Shown here: in pieces, positions 10,707-24,730 of the stretch
Layout: every line of letters starts with the position of its first letter
Position numbering within the stretch: position 1 is the stretch's first letter
From: Paraspadella gotoi
Taxonomy: Eukaryota; Chaetognatha
Reading direction: 5' to 3'
NCBI GenBank assembly: GCA_051294375.1
Contig: CM119270.1
Span: 17,646,025 to 17,710,024 of the forward strand
Length of the DNA: 64,000 bases
Notes under the pieces: model-generated
The model's database searches: none
The model's input: the letters and a program-made list of their open reading frames with translations, nothing else
What the model was told of the DNA's origin: nothing
Program-made: the position numbers and the translations under genes

Positions 10707-10925
10707 GCAACCTCGATTCCCCCCGAGCAAATCCTCCTACTCACGGCTGCAGATAATGTTCATCCACAGGAAAATGGCACGCAGGTCTTTCCCATCTCAT
10801 GTAGTAGTGAATCTTCTGCCGACATTCCTCAAGTCGACGTCGGCTGGGGAGATTCTCCACTTCCTCCGTGGCCGTTGTTGCGACAGATCGGGTCCAACTT
10901 TTGAGGCAACTGGGAGGGTTAGTAT
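10707..10925 (-). other. Copy A version of exon 7 of the secreted-protein gene
   Basis: Same exon as 26228-26444. The acceptor CGTCCAAAG and the flanks match. Here the phase-consistent frame stops at once (TAC TAA), while copy B stays open for 72 codons, so copy A probably has the errors here. Its 3' end GGTTGC followed by GTGAAT leaves one base, the phase the cysteine-rich exon needs; copy B lacks that C. Confidence 0.55.
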
Positions 10926-11046
10926 CTTTGGACGGAGGGAGGAAGAAGATGAAGTAATAAAGGTACGATTTTTTAGTCTCGCGCAACGAGGTACTCTATA
11001 AAACGCTTTCGGTTGTACTGTCTATCTGTTTTCGATGATATATAAG

Positions 11047-11071
11047 NNNNNNNNNNNNNNNNNNNNNNNNN
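11047..11071. other. Assembly gap (25 N)
   Basis: The gap ends copy A. The next 84 bp repeat part of the foldback element from about 8915-9000. Confidence 0.99.
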
Positions 11072-14000
11072 TTTTAATTTTCAGCTTAAAATATAGGTTT
11101 TTTAAAAATTTTCTCAACTTAATGAAAGAATTTTTAAAAAAGAGTTATATTTCAAAAAAAAAGAGAGAGATGTGATCGTTTCGAGAAAACCGTCGATTGG
11201 ATGCAAGCAAGACTTAAATAGTTATTTTTTGTCAAATGTTATTTAACATGATATTTGATAAAAATTCAAGTTTCTGAGAAAATTATTAACGATCTCGCTT
11301 GCAGACCTGACGCCATCCTTGTCGCCGCGTCTTTTAGCGTTTCTTTCGTAAATCCCCTACCGAACTCTTACCCACAAGGCCCAAAACCAGGCCGACCCAC
11401 AAGGCCGACCACGCCGCCCCACACCGCCCCACGCCCCACGCCCCACGCCCCACGCCCAACCCTAACCTTCGGCCATCGTCACTTCACAGCAAGTTTTTCC
11501 CCGCCTTATTTTTTTTTCGCACCGTCCCGGGTTTTTTTTCGCGAGCGATTCTCAAAGACGAAGAGAGGGCGGAGAGAGAGCGGGCAGAAAAAATGATTAA
11601 CGAGGGAGAGAGAGAGATGTGCGAATCCAGCCCTTTGCGTGCGAGCGTGCACAAAACTGCGCGCATTGAAGAAGTCTAATGACGGTCGTCAAACTTTTTT
11701 GAAAAAATAAAAGATAAAAAGTGAGAAATAATGAAAAAAAACGACGTAATTCTGTGATGACTTGAAAAGTATTAAAAAAGAAAAAAAGGAAAAGAAAAAA
11801 GGAAAAAAAATCCAATTTCATTCGGCGAAAAAGAAAAAAAATATCTTGCGATGGATGAACGATCGAGCGAAAGGAATCGATGAACAATAAAAAGGGACAA
11901 CGGACAGAAGGACTAACGGACACTAAACGGACGAAAAAACAAAACGCGAAATGGATTCCGTGTGAATTCTTGAAAAATGAACTACGCGCCTTCCTAACCC
12001 CTCACCACATCGATTTCCTCACCCGCTCGCCTTCACAGCCGCTACTAAACGGCGAAGTCTCTGTGAATCTGAAGTGAATCTTTGTGAATCTGCGGGAATC
12101 TCCCGATCCGGACGACGACGAAACGTCGACGACGACGAAAGTCGTCCAAAGAAATCCGATAGTAGAAGGAAATCGAGAAAAGGAAAAAAAAACTCTTCTC
12201 TTCTCCAAAAAAGGGAATAAAAGGAAAAAAAGGGGAAGGAAAAAAGGGGTAAAAGAGAATAAAAAAGATAAAAGAAAACTCAAAAAAGGGATAAAAGGGA
12301 AGAAAAAGGAGAAAGAAGAAAGGGATAAAAAGGGTAGAAAAAAGTATAAAAAGGGAAGAGGATCAAAAAGGGCGGTTTAAATGAGAAAAGAACTGGAGGG
12401 GAAAAAAAATAAAGGGAGCACAACAGAATAATGGATGAAATTAAAAAAAAAGTAAAAAGAAAGACAAAAGTAAGAATTTGAAAGAGAACCGATAGTACGG
12501 TTAGAGGGCAAAAGAGAAGAGGTCCGAACTTTGCATCGTTCATCGAAACAAACCCACTGTAGAAAAAGGATAGGAAAAAAAAAAAACAAATAGAAGATAA
12601 AAAAAAACTAGAGAGCGAGAAGAGAAGCCCCTTTTAAAAAGTCCGGGGTCGTCGGAAAAAAAGACAAAAACCAAAAACAATAATAAAAAGAAAGAAAAAA
12701 AGAAAAAATAAAAGGGTAAAACAAAAGGAAACGGGACTGACGAAAAAAAAGAAATTGGAGGAAGACACAATTTTCTTCTTTTCTCTGCGAAAAAAAAACA
12801 AAAGAAATTCGTTGGAGTCGATATTGCTAATAATAATAAAATGAAAGAAAGAAACTAAAGACAAATATCCAATAATAATCCAACAAAAAGCGAGCAACAG
12901 CGCCACGAATTAGAACAACAAAAACCAAAGAGTTTCCTCCTTCGCCAACCGCGGAAAATCTGTTAAAAATCGTTTCGACGAAAAAAAAAAAAAGAAAAGA
13001 AAGAAAGAAAGTTTTCTTTTTTTTTTTTCCTCCTCGCGCCCCATAAACGAAAGAAAAAAAATGCTTTCATCAGCGTTCGAGAACCGGAAAGAGAGTAGAG
13101 TAATAGGAAGAGAGAAGAGAGTAAAAGAGAGGAAAGTAAAAAGAGAAGAGAAGATAAGCCAAAGAGCAGAGGAATAAAAAAATCCGAGAGCGTTAAGGGG
13201 ACGATCAAAATCCGTCGCGCGGAGAAGTTTTTAAAAAGGGGAAGTCGAGAAGCAAAGAAAATATATACGAGTGAAAAAATTTTAAAAAAGGCTAAAAATT
13301 TTAAAAAAAATTATTTTTGGATATATATAACTAACAAAAAAAGGCTCGCGATTGAATTGGATTGTGGGAATTCCTAATCCAAAACAATAATCGTTAGAAA
13401 AATATACTGCGAAACAAAACCATTCTGGATTTTATTAAAAACATAAATCATCAAGTTTCTTCGTCCTCACGCTAACAAAAAATAAATAAATAACTAATAA
13501 AAAAGCTATAAATACAAGTGAAACGTTCATTTCAAAAGTTAATATAAAAAATTAAAAAAACCCAAGCCAATTCAATTCGAATTCGTCTCTTCCAAAGAAA
13601 CGCAACCGACAAAATGCCCCTCTCTGCCACCGCATTTTTCTTCGTCTCTCTTCTCTATCTGTCTCAAGTCATTTTTTCGTCTCTCTCTCTCTATTCTGTC
13701 TCCGCGTCTTAAACGTGGGTTTTATCGATACGTAGCAGCAGCCAACACCCTAAACCCCGCCAAACCCCCCCCAATAAAAAAATATATATATTCCGCTCCG
13801 TCATAAACGATAATAACTTTAAGGTTGTTTGTTTGTTTATTTTCTCTGCTAATTTCTGTTCCGTTTGTTTACGATTTTAACCGTCTGTAGCTATCGTCGG
13901 ACTCGTAATTCTTTCCCGTGTCACGTGACTCTTAATCGTCCACGTTTTTTTTTTTTTTACCAAAAAATAAAAAAATAAAAAACTATTGTAAACATTTTTA

Positions 14001-14765
14001 AAAAACTTTATGACGAAAAAAAATTAAACGATAACCGAACGCGCCTTCCGGGAAATTGACTCGGAAACAAAAGGACGAAAACAAATCGAAAGTAAAAGAA
14101 ACGTAACGAAACAACAATTTTTTTGTTTTTTTTTTCTCGACGCATGCTTTTTCTTTTATAAACAAGAACGCGAAGAAAGAAATGTTTTGAAATTAAGGAA
14201 AAACAAAGGCAAAACAAAACAACAAAAAATAAAAAAACACAAAAACTATAAAGCTTCTTGTTCGCAAGTTTTAATCTCAAAGTCTAGCAACAAACAATTA
14301 ATCGATTATCCTAAGTCAAAAATTAAAAAGACGAAAAAAAAAAAAAATTAACTCAAAGTAAGTTAAGAAAAAAAACAATCTTGGAAGAAAATTAATCGTC
14401 CATCAAAGTCCACGGACTCTCACATTTGTTTCGTGACTCTTCACCGAACTCGCGTGAAATTGTCTCGATCCCGGCGTCCTTGTGAAAACCAAACCAAAAA
14501 AACACAAACGCAAAAAAAACGAACCAAAGTACAATAAAGTACATTGAATATACGAGAAATCGACTATCGGACGGATTAAATTTACCTATTCCTCTTGCTG
14601 ACAAAAAGGCATTCGATTGATAATTTTCAAATCCCAAAAGTGCTCGACACAATATTTTGTCTCACTAGTCCCCGGTCCAAGGGCCGAACAAAGGAAAAAA
14701 AAAAACCAAAAAGACAAATGCTTAACTCGCGAAAAAAACAACAAAAAACAAAACTAAATTCGTTG
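11072..14765. other. Unique purine-rich stretch between copies A and B
   Basis: After a short fragment of the foldback element, this is the only part of the first 26 kb with no second copy. From 11.6 to 14.3 kb the plus strand is strongly A/G-rich with many short A-runs. A patch near 11.9-12.2 kb is richer in CG dinucleotides and GAC triplets. A short frame at 13614 (MPLSATAFFFVSLLYLSQ, 32 codons) has a hydrophobic start but no support. The stretch could be the far-upstream leader or promoter side of the plus-strand gene. No firm exon. Confidence 0.4.
11305..11596 (+). CDS. Weak exon candidate, proline-rich
   Basis: It follows the acceptor-like CTCGCTTGCAG. The frame is open to TGA (11594-11596), with PDAILVAASFSVSF, then a Pro/Thr/Arg/His-rich part made by CCCCACG tandem repeats, then a basic end. 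The repeat makes an open frame easy to get by chance. Confidence 0.22.
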
Positions 14766-15903
14766 ATTTCAGAGAAAGAATTAAACTTAAAGAAATTATA
14801 AACACACACACACACACACAAAAAGCCGTTTCCTCTTTTGAATTCGTGTTCGAGTACACACACGACGTAAAAAACTAAACGAAATAAAATTCCGTGGTGT
14901 GAACTAAGAATTGAAAAAAATTAACGTATAAACCGAGAGAAGACGAAAATATCGATATTTTTTAAAAAAATAGGCAGATCCGGCCAACATAATATGCCGC
15001 ATAAATATTAATATTAATAGCTCGATACCAAATATATATAATATATAGCCGCTTGCCACAGCACTCTCGCTTGACGACACACGGTTCAAATTTCTTTTTT
15101 TTTTTTGCCCCATTGATTTCGTTTCGTTTTGATTTTTAACAAGCACGCTGCCTTGCATAATCATTTTTCGCATCTTGTCGCAAAAAGAAAAGTCCGACTG
15201 GCTACCTAAAACTTTCGGACGCGATCTTATTTTAGTTATAAATTGTATCGGATCGTTCAAATATACATTTCTTTCGTCAGGCTTTTCATTAAATATGAAC
15301 GAACCGGAATTTGTTTATGATAAACTTTCTTTGTTCAAAATCAAACGCTTATTAAAAAAAAAATACCAAAAAAAAAACAACAAACTAAATAAGCAAACAA
15401 AAAGTCTACTAACCGCTTTGCATCGCAAAAAAACAAAAACAAAAAAATCTGCTATAAAAAAATAAAATAATCGAGAATCCGAGAACCTCACTAAATCGTT
15501 TGGCGAGATTTCACGAATAAAAAATCAACCTGGCAAACGGAAATATAAACAAAAAGACAAGAAAAAACCGACCCTGAAGAAAAAAAAACACTAAGGGGTC
15601 GACGTATTTGTTCGCATTTCTGATGTTTTCACTCGTTAAGACAACTAGGAACCGCCACCAGGGCTGTAAACTATCAACCTAAAAAAAAAAACAAAAACAA
15701 AAGCCCCCAAGCATATAAAAGGGAAAAACGGCGGATTCGCGTTCGTGCCCGGAACCCCCAAAAAAGGGTCCGAAAATGTCGTAACCCCGCACCTTCCCGT
15801 AGAACGGACCCGTACTCACCCGAGTAAGGTTCGTCCTTACGAGGACACTGCCCAGACAATTACCTCATACAAACGCCAGCTTACTGCATCATTCCTGCTT
15901 TCA

Positions 15904-15961
15904 GGTGAGAAAAAGGTCAATTGCGAGGTTTGATAAATGGATTTAAAGAGAGAGAGAGAGA

Positions 15962-16023
<62 letters not shown>

Positions 16024-17630
16024 CAGAGAGAAGAGAGAGAGAGAGAGAGAGCAGAGAGAGAGAGAGAGAGAGACGTGAGTCTTTACAACTATTTCATCTT
16101 TGTTAATCCTTTGTTTAAATTTTCCTCGATTTTTTCGCAGGGACATCTGCCGTCGATCTTCATCCGCGCTGCTTGCCGCTCCATCACAATTAAAAGAAAA
16201 ACAAATAAAAAAAAAGGATTCTTCATCGGCTACGTAGCTACTGCGCAAAAAAAAAAAACCAAATAAATAAATAAACAAACCCCCTCCCCAAAAAAAAAAA
16301 TATACTTACCTTCGTCATTAACGCAACTAGGCAGTAGTCGGTTTTAAAAAAAAATACAAACTTAAATGTTAACTTTACTCTTCGTGGTTGACTAAATAAT
16401 CGTCTCTTTCCATTGGGTCTTGCTATCCTCGCTTTCCCTTCTGTCTTGTATTCGTGCACGCCCCCCCCCCAACCAAAAAAGATTGTTATTATTCCACTAG
16501 TTGCGTATGCAACGTCATCGTCCTAACGTAAAGAGAAGAAAAAGAAAAAATATTCCGTAGTTAATACTTAGTCGTACCCTCTAAATCGGAGTGTTAGAAT
16601 GTAGAAAATATTTTCAAATAAACTGAACTAATTATTAACTAAAACAAAAAATAAAAATACAAAATTCGGTTAGAAACCGCTAACATCGCGAGTTGCTCTC
16701 TCTCATCTTTCTCTCCCGACAATTTTACTCTCGAATAAATAATCGTTTTCCTTTCAAAAACTAAAAAGAAAAAAAAACTCTCGAATAATAAAAAAGAAAA
16801 AAATAGTAAAAGTGGAGAAAAGCGAAAAATATTGGCTTTCGCGACTTTGTGACCTTGGAGCATAAAAACGAACCTCACCTCTTCACATCGCACTCACTAC
16901 CCTTTTTTTCTCTCTCTCATCTCTCTCGATTTTATTCTTCGCAAGTCTCGCGCCGGCGACGAACGACCTTCCAGTTTTTTTTTTACGAAGGTGAGTTGTC
17001 CGGTCGTGTTGTCGTCGATCGGCGTTGGTCGTTGTTGTTGTGATTTTGTGCGAATCATTCGTGAGTCATGGTAATGCCATGTGAATGGATTGTGAATGAC
17101 GAAAATGGTCGTTTTCACGCCTCGGTGACCCAAAAGCTTAAGCGTCCTAGGCTTTCTTTCTTTTATAAGTCGTAAGGTTGAAGCTTCCGGTTTCTAAAAT
17201 CAATTCCACTCAATTTTTATTTATTTTTTTTTATTCCATTATTTATTTTCTGGTTTTATTGAAAAATCGATGAATCGTGAAAACGAAATCCCAGTTTCAC
17301 ACGATTCGTTTTTTGTTTTTTTTGTTAAAGAAAAAAAATTTAAAAAAGGCAATAATATCAAAGTTTAAACATTATTTGTAATTTAAAAATAAACCTGTGA
17401 GTGACCAATGAACATCACAACTATTGGTGAAGATGTTCGATTACCCAATCTGTTCTATTTTAGGACTATTCACTAGCGTTTTCATACAGAATTATTTATG
17501 AGCAATAAATTGGATTTTATATTCAGGATTAAATTCAGGATTGATGATGACCAAAATCTGTTGGAACTGAACACATCAAAGGAAGAAAAATTTTTTTGGT
17601 TATATCTATTGTCGGAAAAGAGAAGAGAGA

Positions 17631-17672
<42 letters not shown>

Positions 17673-18787
17673 AAAGAGAGATGCGATAGGCGGAATAGAG
17701 ATACTAAAGTGCTCATTTATTTGACCCTATTAATCTCAAACAGTTTATACTGGAATGCCAATTAGATTTCCTAAATCTAATACAGAGAAAATAGTGGTAA
17801 TTTCCCCTTAAACCTTTTTTTCCAATCTTTCCACAGGACGTTTTCCGCATCTCGGCCGCAGCAATATCCGCCAATATTCTCAGCAAGCAGCAGCATTTCT
17901 TCCTCTTGCCTTCAATCGTCCGCTTGCCTCGAAACCGCCGGGTTTTGCCGCCAATTGCAGCAACACCTTGTCCTTCTCTCTCACCCACTTGAACCTTGTT
18001 TATTATTTTTTTTTTGTTCGTCGAAACTTCGCAATTTGATTTGCGGAGAATCAAGTTTTGATTATTCGTCTTTGCAATCAAAGAAACTGAGAAGTAAAGT
18101 TTAAACGTGCCAAAAAAAACCCCTATAATTTACTTATTTATAAACATTATTTTAAGCGGATTTTTTAATATTTTCATTTTGCAGCATTCCTACACTACGC
18201 TCTGCTTTGCAGAAAACGTTCCACAACACAAGGGAGCAATCCCAATAGAATGCAATTAAATTCCAACCTTCCTTTTAATTTTACCTTCATTTCCTTATTT
18301 TTTTTTATAAACATAAGCCCTTTTTATTCATTGAACTTACTGCGAGCAACGCTTTACAATTATCTACCGGGTAGAAACTTTATCGAAGTTACTCCATAGA
18401 CAAATTTCGCTTGGAATAACGAATTACCTAGACAATAAAAAGACGTCTATCAAACAGATCAAATTCCGAAATAAAAACAAAAGATCAGAAACTTGGCCAA
18501 ATCAGCGAGTCGACCCTTCGTTTGAGCGTTCGCTGTAAGGTCAAGGAAAAGTTTTTGTTTACCCAAAAATTAAACAAAAACAATCGAAAAGGAAAAACGA
18601 AAACAAACAAAAACAACACCCTCTTTTAATTAAAAAAAACCCTTCAAGATTTGAAAGAATCCTTTGATAAAAAAAGTTTAAAAAAACCCAACCCTACAAC
18701 CCCTTTAAAATACACTCCGCCAAGAAACAAACACGCTTAGTGCATCAAACAAACCAACACAACAACAACAACGACCAAAAAAAAATC
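15904..18787. other. Copy B version of the upstream exons and introns
   Basis: The order of copy A is kept. Donor after 15904, (GA)n at about 15949-16072, acceptor before 16141, short exon 16946-16990, acceptor before 17837 and acceptor before 18185 are all present. The donor matching 3121 is damaged here (GAAGTAAAG). Confidence 0.6.
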
Positions 18788-19016
18788 ATGGGGAAGAGGC
18801 GGGAAAAAGAGCGAGGCCCGGGCAGCAACGAACGTCGGCAGGCAAAGCCAGCGGCGCGGGCGGGAACGTCAAAAGCGGGCAAAAATGCCGTCGAAGGGAA
18901 GCAGGGATTCGTCTAACGCGAACCCGAGCGAGGTGGGCCACAACCACAGTCATCGCCACCGCCGAAAGATGGGAGAACAGAACTAGTCGGATATCGGCCG
19001 TCCTACGGAGCGCATG
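18788..19016 (+). other. Copy B version of the start-codon exon, frameshifted
   Basis: It begins with the same ATGGGGAAGAG and ends GCATG followed by GTGAGTT. Extra single bases (an inserted G after GAAGAG, others in the Gln/Arg block) break the frame seen at 3795-4011. Confidence 0.75.
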
Positions 19017-20140
19017 GTGAGTTAAGGGGGTTTGGGTGGGTTGGGGAAAGTAGTTGGTCGAGGAGTGGGTCGAGGGTGGTTGAATTTGATTGTGGTTTGA
19101 TTTGATTTTTGGTTTGATTTGATTTGATTTGAATTTGATTTGATTTGATTTGATTTGATTGATTTAGATTTGCATTTGATTTGAATTTGATTTGATTTGA
19201 TTGATTTAGATTTGATTTAGATTTGATTTAATATAAATTATGAATGATATGATGATGATATGATATGATAAATGATCTGATTTGATTTGATTTAGATCTG
19301 AAATTTAGATTTAATTTGAATTTGATTTGATTTGATTTAGATTTGATTTGATTTGGATTTTGATTTGATTTGGATTTTGAATTTTGATTTGATTGATTTT
19401 GAATTGATTTGAATTGGTTTTGAATTGAGTTATTTGAAGTGATGTTTGATTTTGGAATGAATTTGATTTGATTTGGTGATTTAGTTAATGATGAAATGAT
19501 ATGCCGAATAAATTGGATGAATCAATGAATTTCGATCAAGAGTAATGAATTCAAAGAATGATTCGCATTTTTCCGTACACGTTTTTAACCGTTTGTGACA
19601 ATAGTAAATTTTTATGCTCGTATCTTTTTCGAGCACGTCAAATATTTTAAGGCTAAAAACTAAATTTTATTCTCGGCACGAGCGATCACCGGCGGGGCAC
19701 TTGTCAGCGTAGCGTTGATTGCTTACGTGCTTGTCGCAGTACTCAACTTGTGGCCTTGGTCGGCGTAATTGGCTTGTTAATCATGCATGGCTTGTCATCG
19801 TACGTGCTAAGCGCGCGCGAACTTCGAAACGGAACTCCAAACGTTTTCGCCCTTGCGTCCAAGTCTTGACGTTTCTCTCGCTTGATTGACGCTTCGATCG
19901 TCGGTTTTTAGTCAGGGAAAAAGAATCGCTGATTGGCTGAAGGAAAAAAAGAAAATATTTTATGACGGCTCCGCGGGCGAAATGGATATTGATATCAATT
20001 TAACCGGCTTCGTCGATGTCGTCATTAATGTAGTTCTAAAATTGGTATTTGTTCAAATTCGTTTAGTAAATGATAAAAAAAATATGATGAACTATGAATG
20101 AGATGTGCGGAAGGAAAATTAGGAAAAAAAACCGAGCGAG

Positions 20141-20189
<49 letters not shown>

Positions 20190-20192
20190 GAG

Positions 20193-20227
<35 letters not shown>

Positions 20228-20599
20228 GAACTGTAACCTGCCTCTACGAGAGATAAAGATTCGATTTGATGGATTCGTAAGTCACAATTTTCCGCGATCG
20301 GTGATTGACAATTCACTGTACATCGGTGTCATAGTGGCGGCCCTTCACTTCACCGGTTGATAAGAAGGTGAATAATTGATGATACGCATAACTCTCTTTT
20401 CGCTGATGAAAGAAACGACTTTGAGTTCTATCCTTTTAAAAAAAAACATCATTTTCCACTTAGTGACAAATATAAAAGTTTTATAAGACTTTTCCACGGT
20501 GACAATCGCCGACAAACGACCACTGACAGTGACGGCCGACGTCCCTGGTTTTGAACAGTGACACGAGAAGCAGTCCGCACCAGAACTTGGCGTGAACAG

Positions 20600-20840
20600 T
20601 TTTTCGAAATTGACGAGTGGTCGTCATCTTAAAACGACTGTCGCTTCTGAAAAGAACGATCGGGCCTATCTTGAACGAAAGTGCCGGCCATCTTGAAACG
20701 AACTGTCCCAGCCATCTGGGGAACATCGGTCGGCCATCTTGAAAGCAACGGTCACCATTCTTCCCACTCGTTGGCCGGGTACCGTTTAGGAGAACGCGAA
20801 CCGCGGCCCCTATTTCGGGGGAAAAAATTGCGTTCATCAG
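20600..20840 (+). other. Copy B version of the heptad-repeat exon
   Basis: It has the CGGCCATCTTGAAACGA units and the same donor (TTCATCAG followed by GTGCGA) but many indels. It confirms that the exon is a single unit, without the second local copy seen at 5690-6200, and that the array runs on past the copy A gap. Confidence 0.65.
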
Positions 20841-22848
20841 GTGCGAATAAAAGACTAATCGGGCGAAAAGAAAATGCTTCGGCTACCCTTTTTCTTTTTC
20901 CAATGGTTTTTTTCTTTTTTCAATGGAATCAGAGAATTCGCTTCTAAGTTCATGCGGTTTACAGTACAATTATATTTCCCTTTTTTTCCTTTTCTGTTGA
21001 TATGGTTTTGCCAACCTTCCATTTCCTAACTTAAATTTCGGAGTCGCTAATGGGCAACTTGGTTAAGTCGATTTGGGTGCAGACGAAACGTGTCAGTTGC
21101 ATGCGAATAGTCTCTACGCGTTTTCACGTAGTTCCATTCACTTTCACATTTTCGTTTGTGATCGGAATAATTTTTTGTAAGTTTCGAGCAATCTAATTTT
21201 AGCGAGAGAGATAATGAGCCTGTAGCCTTTCTGATGGCCTAGTTTCTCCACTGGTTATTTCTTACTTTAAAGATACGTTCTGTATAAAATTATTATAATA
21301 ATGGATTGTAAAAGTTAAGGAGTGTAGTTCGCTTCTTCATCTTGATTAACCGCCCTGCCAAATATTCCGATATACTTTTCGGGCCCCTCATCTTCGCCCT
21401 CATCTTCGCCGCTCATCTTGCGGCCGCTCGACGGGGCGAATTTCGCGCGAAGGCGAAGACGAAATCCTTAGGGATTCGTCGTCGAGGAAAAAACGGCGAA
21501 AGTTTAATAGGAAAGTAACTTTTGAGGAGAAAGAAAACACATCAGTAATCCGGGGTGCGGCATTAGTAATCAACATTAAGCAATCAAACATTAAGCATTA
21601 AGTACCAGTAATCGGACATCAGCCTTGAGCATCAGCGTCGGCAATCAACCAATCAAACAGCAGTATGACAGTGAAAGAATGCATAAACTTATCATTCTTC
21701 TTTTTTCTTTATGTATACACAGATGGTTTGCCAAAGCAAATGGTAGAAAAAAACTTGCTGTCCTGCTTGATAGGTTGTTCATGATTCCAATTCCATATTT
21801 ATAAAAAAATATTTTTAAATCTTTTGACGTCATTCGTTGATATCTTTTTTTTTCGTTCTTCTTGGGTATTTTGCCTTCCTTCTTTGTTTGGCGTCGGCCA
21901 GGGTGAGGAAAATCTTTTAAATCGATTTTTTGATAAGATTCTTAGAAATCTAATCTGTCTGCTATCCCTTATTCCTTATTTCTCCGTCCAGCCCCCTCCG
22001 CCCCCTTATACTAAGCAAACTATAACTTTTGTACAATTCTTAATTTCGACTACTTCTCTTATTCTTCCTTCTTATTTCGACTATACCAACTTTTCCCTAT
22101 CAATTATGTCTTTCCTCCTTGACAAATTCCTCCCCTTTCTATTCTCCCCTTTCCCTCCGCCCTTATTCTCTTCTCTCTCTCATTCTCTCGCTCTCTCTCT
22201 CTTCCTCTCTTCTCTCTCTCTCTCTCTTCTCTCCTCTCTCCTCTCTCTCTCTCTCTCTCTTCTCACTCTCTCTCTCCTCTTATGCGGGTTGATCTCATTT
22301 CCATGACCAGGGCTTTTTTGTTGTCTAAATTCAGAAGAAAGGCTCTTCGTCGACTTGATGTCGGTCTCCCTCGTCGTCATGAAACAACAAGTGACAACAA
22401 GAAGAGAGAAATGTAGTTTAGCGTCTAATTCGCGCCCTCGGTATCAGTTTTCGTTTCGCCTTCCCATTGAATTTTTCGAGTTTCGTATATTTCTCAGACT
22501 TCAACGAAAGCCCCAAAACTATTGACAAATTCACTCTTCGGTGGCAAAATTTAACAAATATCGACGTCTATCTTTGCCTTGTCTATCTTTGTCTATCTTA
22601 ATCTAATCTAATCACCATCACAAAGACTAAGTAAAAAAAAAAAAAAAAAAAAAAAAAACGTTAAAAAAAACGGTGATTGTATTAAAACATTTAATTATCT
22701 TTTAAATTTTGAAAAACCGGACGTTAATTGAAGCTCTCCGAGATGATATAGTTTTTTGTTTTTTTGAGCTGGTGCCGTGTTGTGCCGATTCCGAAAACTC
22801 CGTCATTATAATAAAACACAACAAACAAAAACAAACACAGCAAACTGA

Positions 22849-23290
22849 TTAACAACTCGTCTGGCCCGTAGCCTTCCGATCCAGGGGCAGCAAAGCAGAC
22901 CTGGCATACTTCGTATTCCTGCCTAGCCCGCCCTCTCCGATCCCCCGCAAGCGCCCCCCCCCCCCCCCTTCGTCCGCACTTTGAAAACCCCGGCGGCAAC
23001 GGTCGGCAACCCGAGCGGGCCCTCATCCGGCTCCGTCCCCGGCGGGCAGCTCGCAAGTAATATCCGGCTAATCGGGGGCCTGCGAGCCCGAGGGGGCATC
23101 GGGGCACATGTCGACTGATTCGTCCCGTCGGGTGGTCGGTCGTCACTACGTGACCAATGGATCGAAGAAGGTGTGCGTTCGAATCTGCGCAACATGTGTC
23201 TCGGTCGTTTGGAGGAATGTAGACCTGAATCCTTTTTGTCGACAAAGTTGTTTCGTTTCGATTACAGGCGTCGGGGTTTCCAAGTTAAAT
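22849..23290 (-). other. Copy B version of the cysteine-rich exon, frameshifted
   Basis: It holds the same landmarks (CCADSN, RLAGYY, GTEPDEGP, GSEGYG) spread over different frames. A G/C-homopolymer insertion (about 22920-22970, including a run of 14 C) is absent from copy A. It looks like consensus error rather than a decayed gene, because landmarks remain intact between the shifts. Confidence 0.75.
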
Positions 23291-23479
23291 CTGATCGAAA
23301 GGAAAGAAATTTAACCTTGTTATAAATACACGTAGTTAAATATTTTATTTGTACTTGATTCCTTAAAAAAATTAAAAATCTAGCTTTTTAAATTGAGATT
23401 TCAGGTGGGATCTACAGATTCCTTTCAATCAATATTAGAGCGTAGTGAAAAGTTTACGAAAAGTTTCTAAATGTCAATT

Positions 23480-24730
23480 TTGAACAACATACCACCATCA
23501 AGTGAACATTAAATGTAGAAAAAATTTAATGTATTAATGTATTATGTAGAAAAATTAATTTTATGTCTTTATTTTTCCGCAGTAGGCTAATAATTTATAT
23601 ATAGTCTATCCTTATAAAATTGAGAAATATCAAAATAGGCTTTTTCCTTAATTTTGACTGAGATTTGAATTCCTCGCCAAAAGTGAGGAAAAGAATATAA
23701 AATCATTTTTAAAAATTCCTTTCATTAAGTGGGTTAAAATTAATTTTATATATAAAATTTTAATTTTCAGCTTAAAATATAGGTTTTTTTTAAAAATTTG
23801 CTCGCAACTTAAGTAAAGAATTTTTAAAAAAGAGTTATAATTCTTTCATGACGAATCCAAATCTGCAAAAAAAAAATCTTAAACTATTTTGAAAATTTTA
23901 TTAACATTTAATTGCATATGGCCGACTGCGTAAATTGTAAAATTTATTATAATTTTTTTAAATAGCAAATAATGTTGATTAAATATAAATGTTGTTCGTC
24001 NNNNNNNNNNNNNNNNNNNNNNNNNTCGTTCCTCACTTTTAGAATTTTAATTAAAGTTAATTTTAAAATTTTTACTACGCTTTAATCAATATATCATATT
24101 GTCATTTATCATCATCGTAAATATTAAGAGAAAAAACTTAAAATCATGAATTTTCTGAAATAAAAAAAAAGGAGAGATCACGTGAACATTAATTTGTAGA
24201 AAAATTAATTTAAGTTCTTTAATTTTCGCAGTAGGCTATATTTATATATAGTATTATCTTATAAAATTGAGAAATTTCAATAGGCTTTTCTTAATTTTGA
24301 CTGCAGATTTGAATTCCTCGCCAAAAGTTGAGAAAAGAAAATATAAATTCATTTTTAAAAATTCTTTCATTAAGTGGGTTAAAAATAAAAATTTAATATA
24401 CAAAATTTTAATTTTCAGCTTAAAATATAGGTTTTTTAAAAATTTTCTCAAAACTTAATGAAAAGAATTTTTAAAAAAGAGTTATATTTCTTTTTTTTTA
24501 CTTTCATGACGAATCCAAATCTGCAAAAAAAAAATCTTAAAAAACTATTTTGAAATTTATTATTTAAATTGTAAATTTATTATAAATTTTTTTATACATA
24601 AATGTTGATTAATATAATGTTGTTCGTCCTACTTTTAGAATTTTAATTAAAGTTATTTTAAATTTTTACTAACGCTTTAATCAATATATCATATTGTCAT
24701 TTAATCATCATCGTAAATATTAAGAGAAAA
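23480..24730. repeat. Foldback element and flanks written twice across a gap
   Basis: The block that occurs once in copy A (about 8650-9230) occurs here twice, before and after the 25-N gap. The second version has core arms at 24303-24524 (GCAGATTTGAATTC and GAATCCAAATCTGC) and is closer to copy A. Confidence 0.85.
24001..24025. other. Assembly gap (25 N)
   Basis: The sequence right of it (from 24176) repeats about 23480-24130, so the gap is flanked by the same DNA twice. Confidence 0.99.

Larger units (their letters stand above)
1..11046. repeat. Copy A of an ~11 kb duplicated locus
   Basis: The whole stretch matches 14766-26580 in the same order and orientation. Landmarks shared by both are the (CA)n near the start, the (GA)n after 1135, the ATG exon at 3795, the TGATT pentanucleotide array, the 21-bp repeat exon, the CT array at 7.5 kb, the cysteine-rich exon at 8.1-8.5 kb and the exon at 10.7-10.9 kb. 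Differences are scattered single-base insertions and deletions plus microsatellite length. Copy A keeps clean reading frames in the ATG exon and the cysteine-rich exon, but it carries its own local duplication around the gap at 5492. I infer the same locus assembled twice. Confidence 0.93.

Noticed and set aside
18788-23290. Copy B exons as pseudogenes of copy A
   Set aside because: The shifts are random single-base indels equally frequent in introns and exons, and B is the better copy for exon 7. Sequencing or consensus error fits better than decay.
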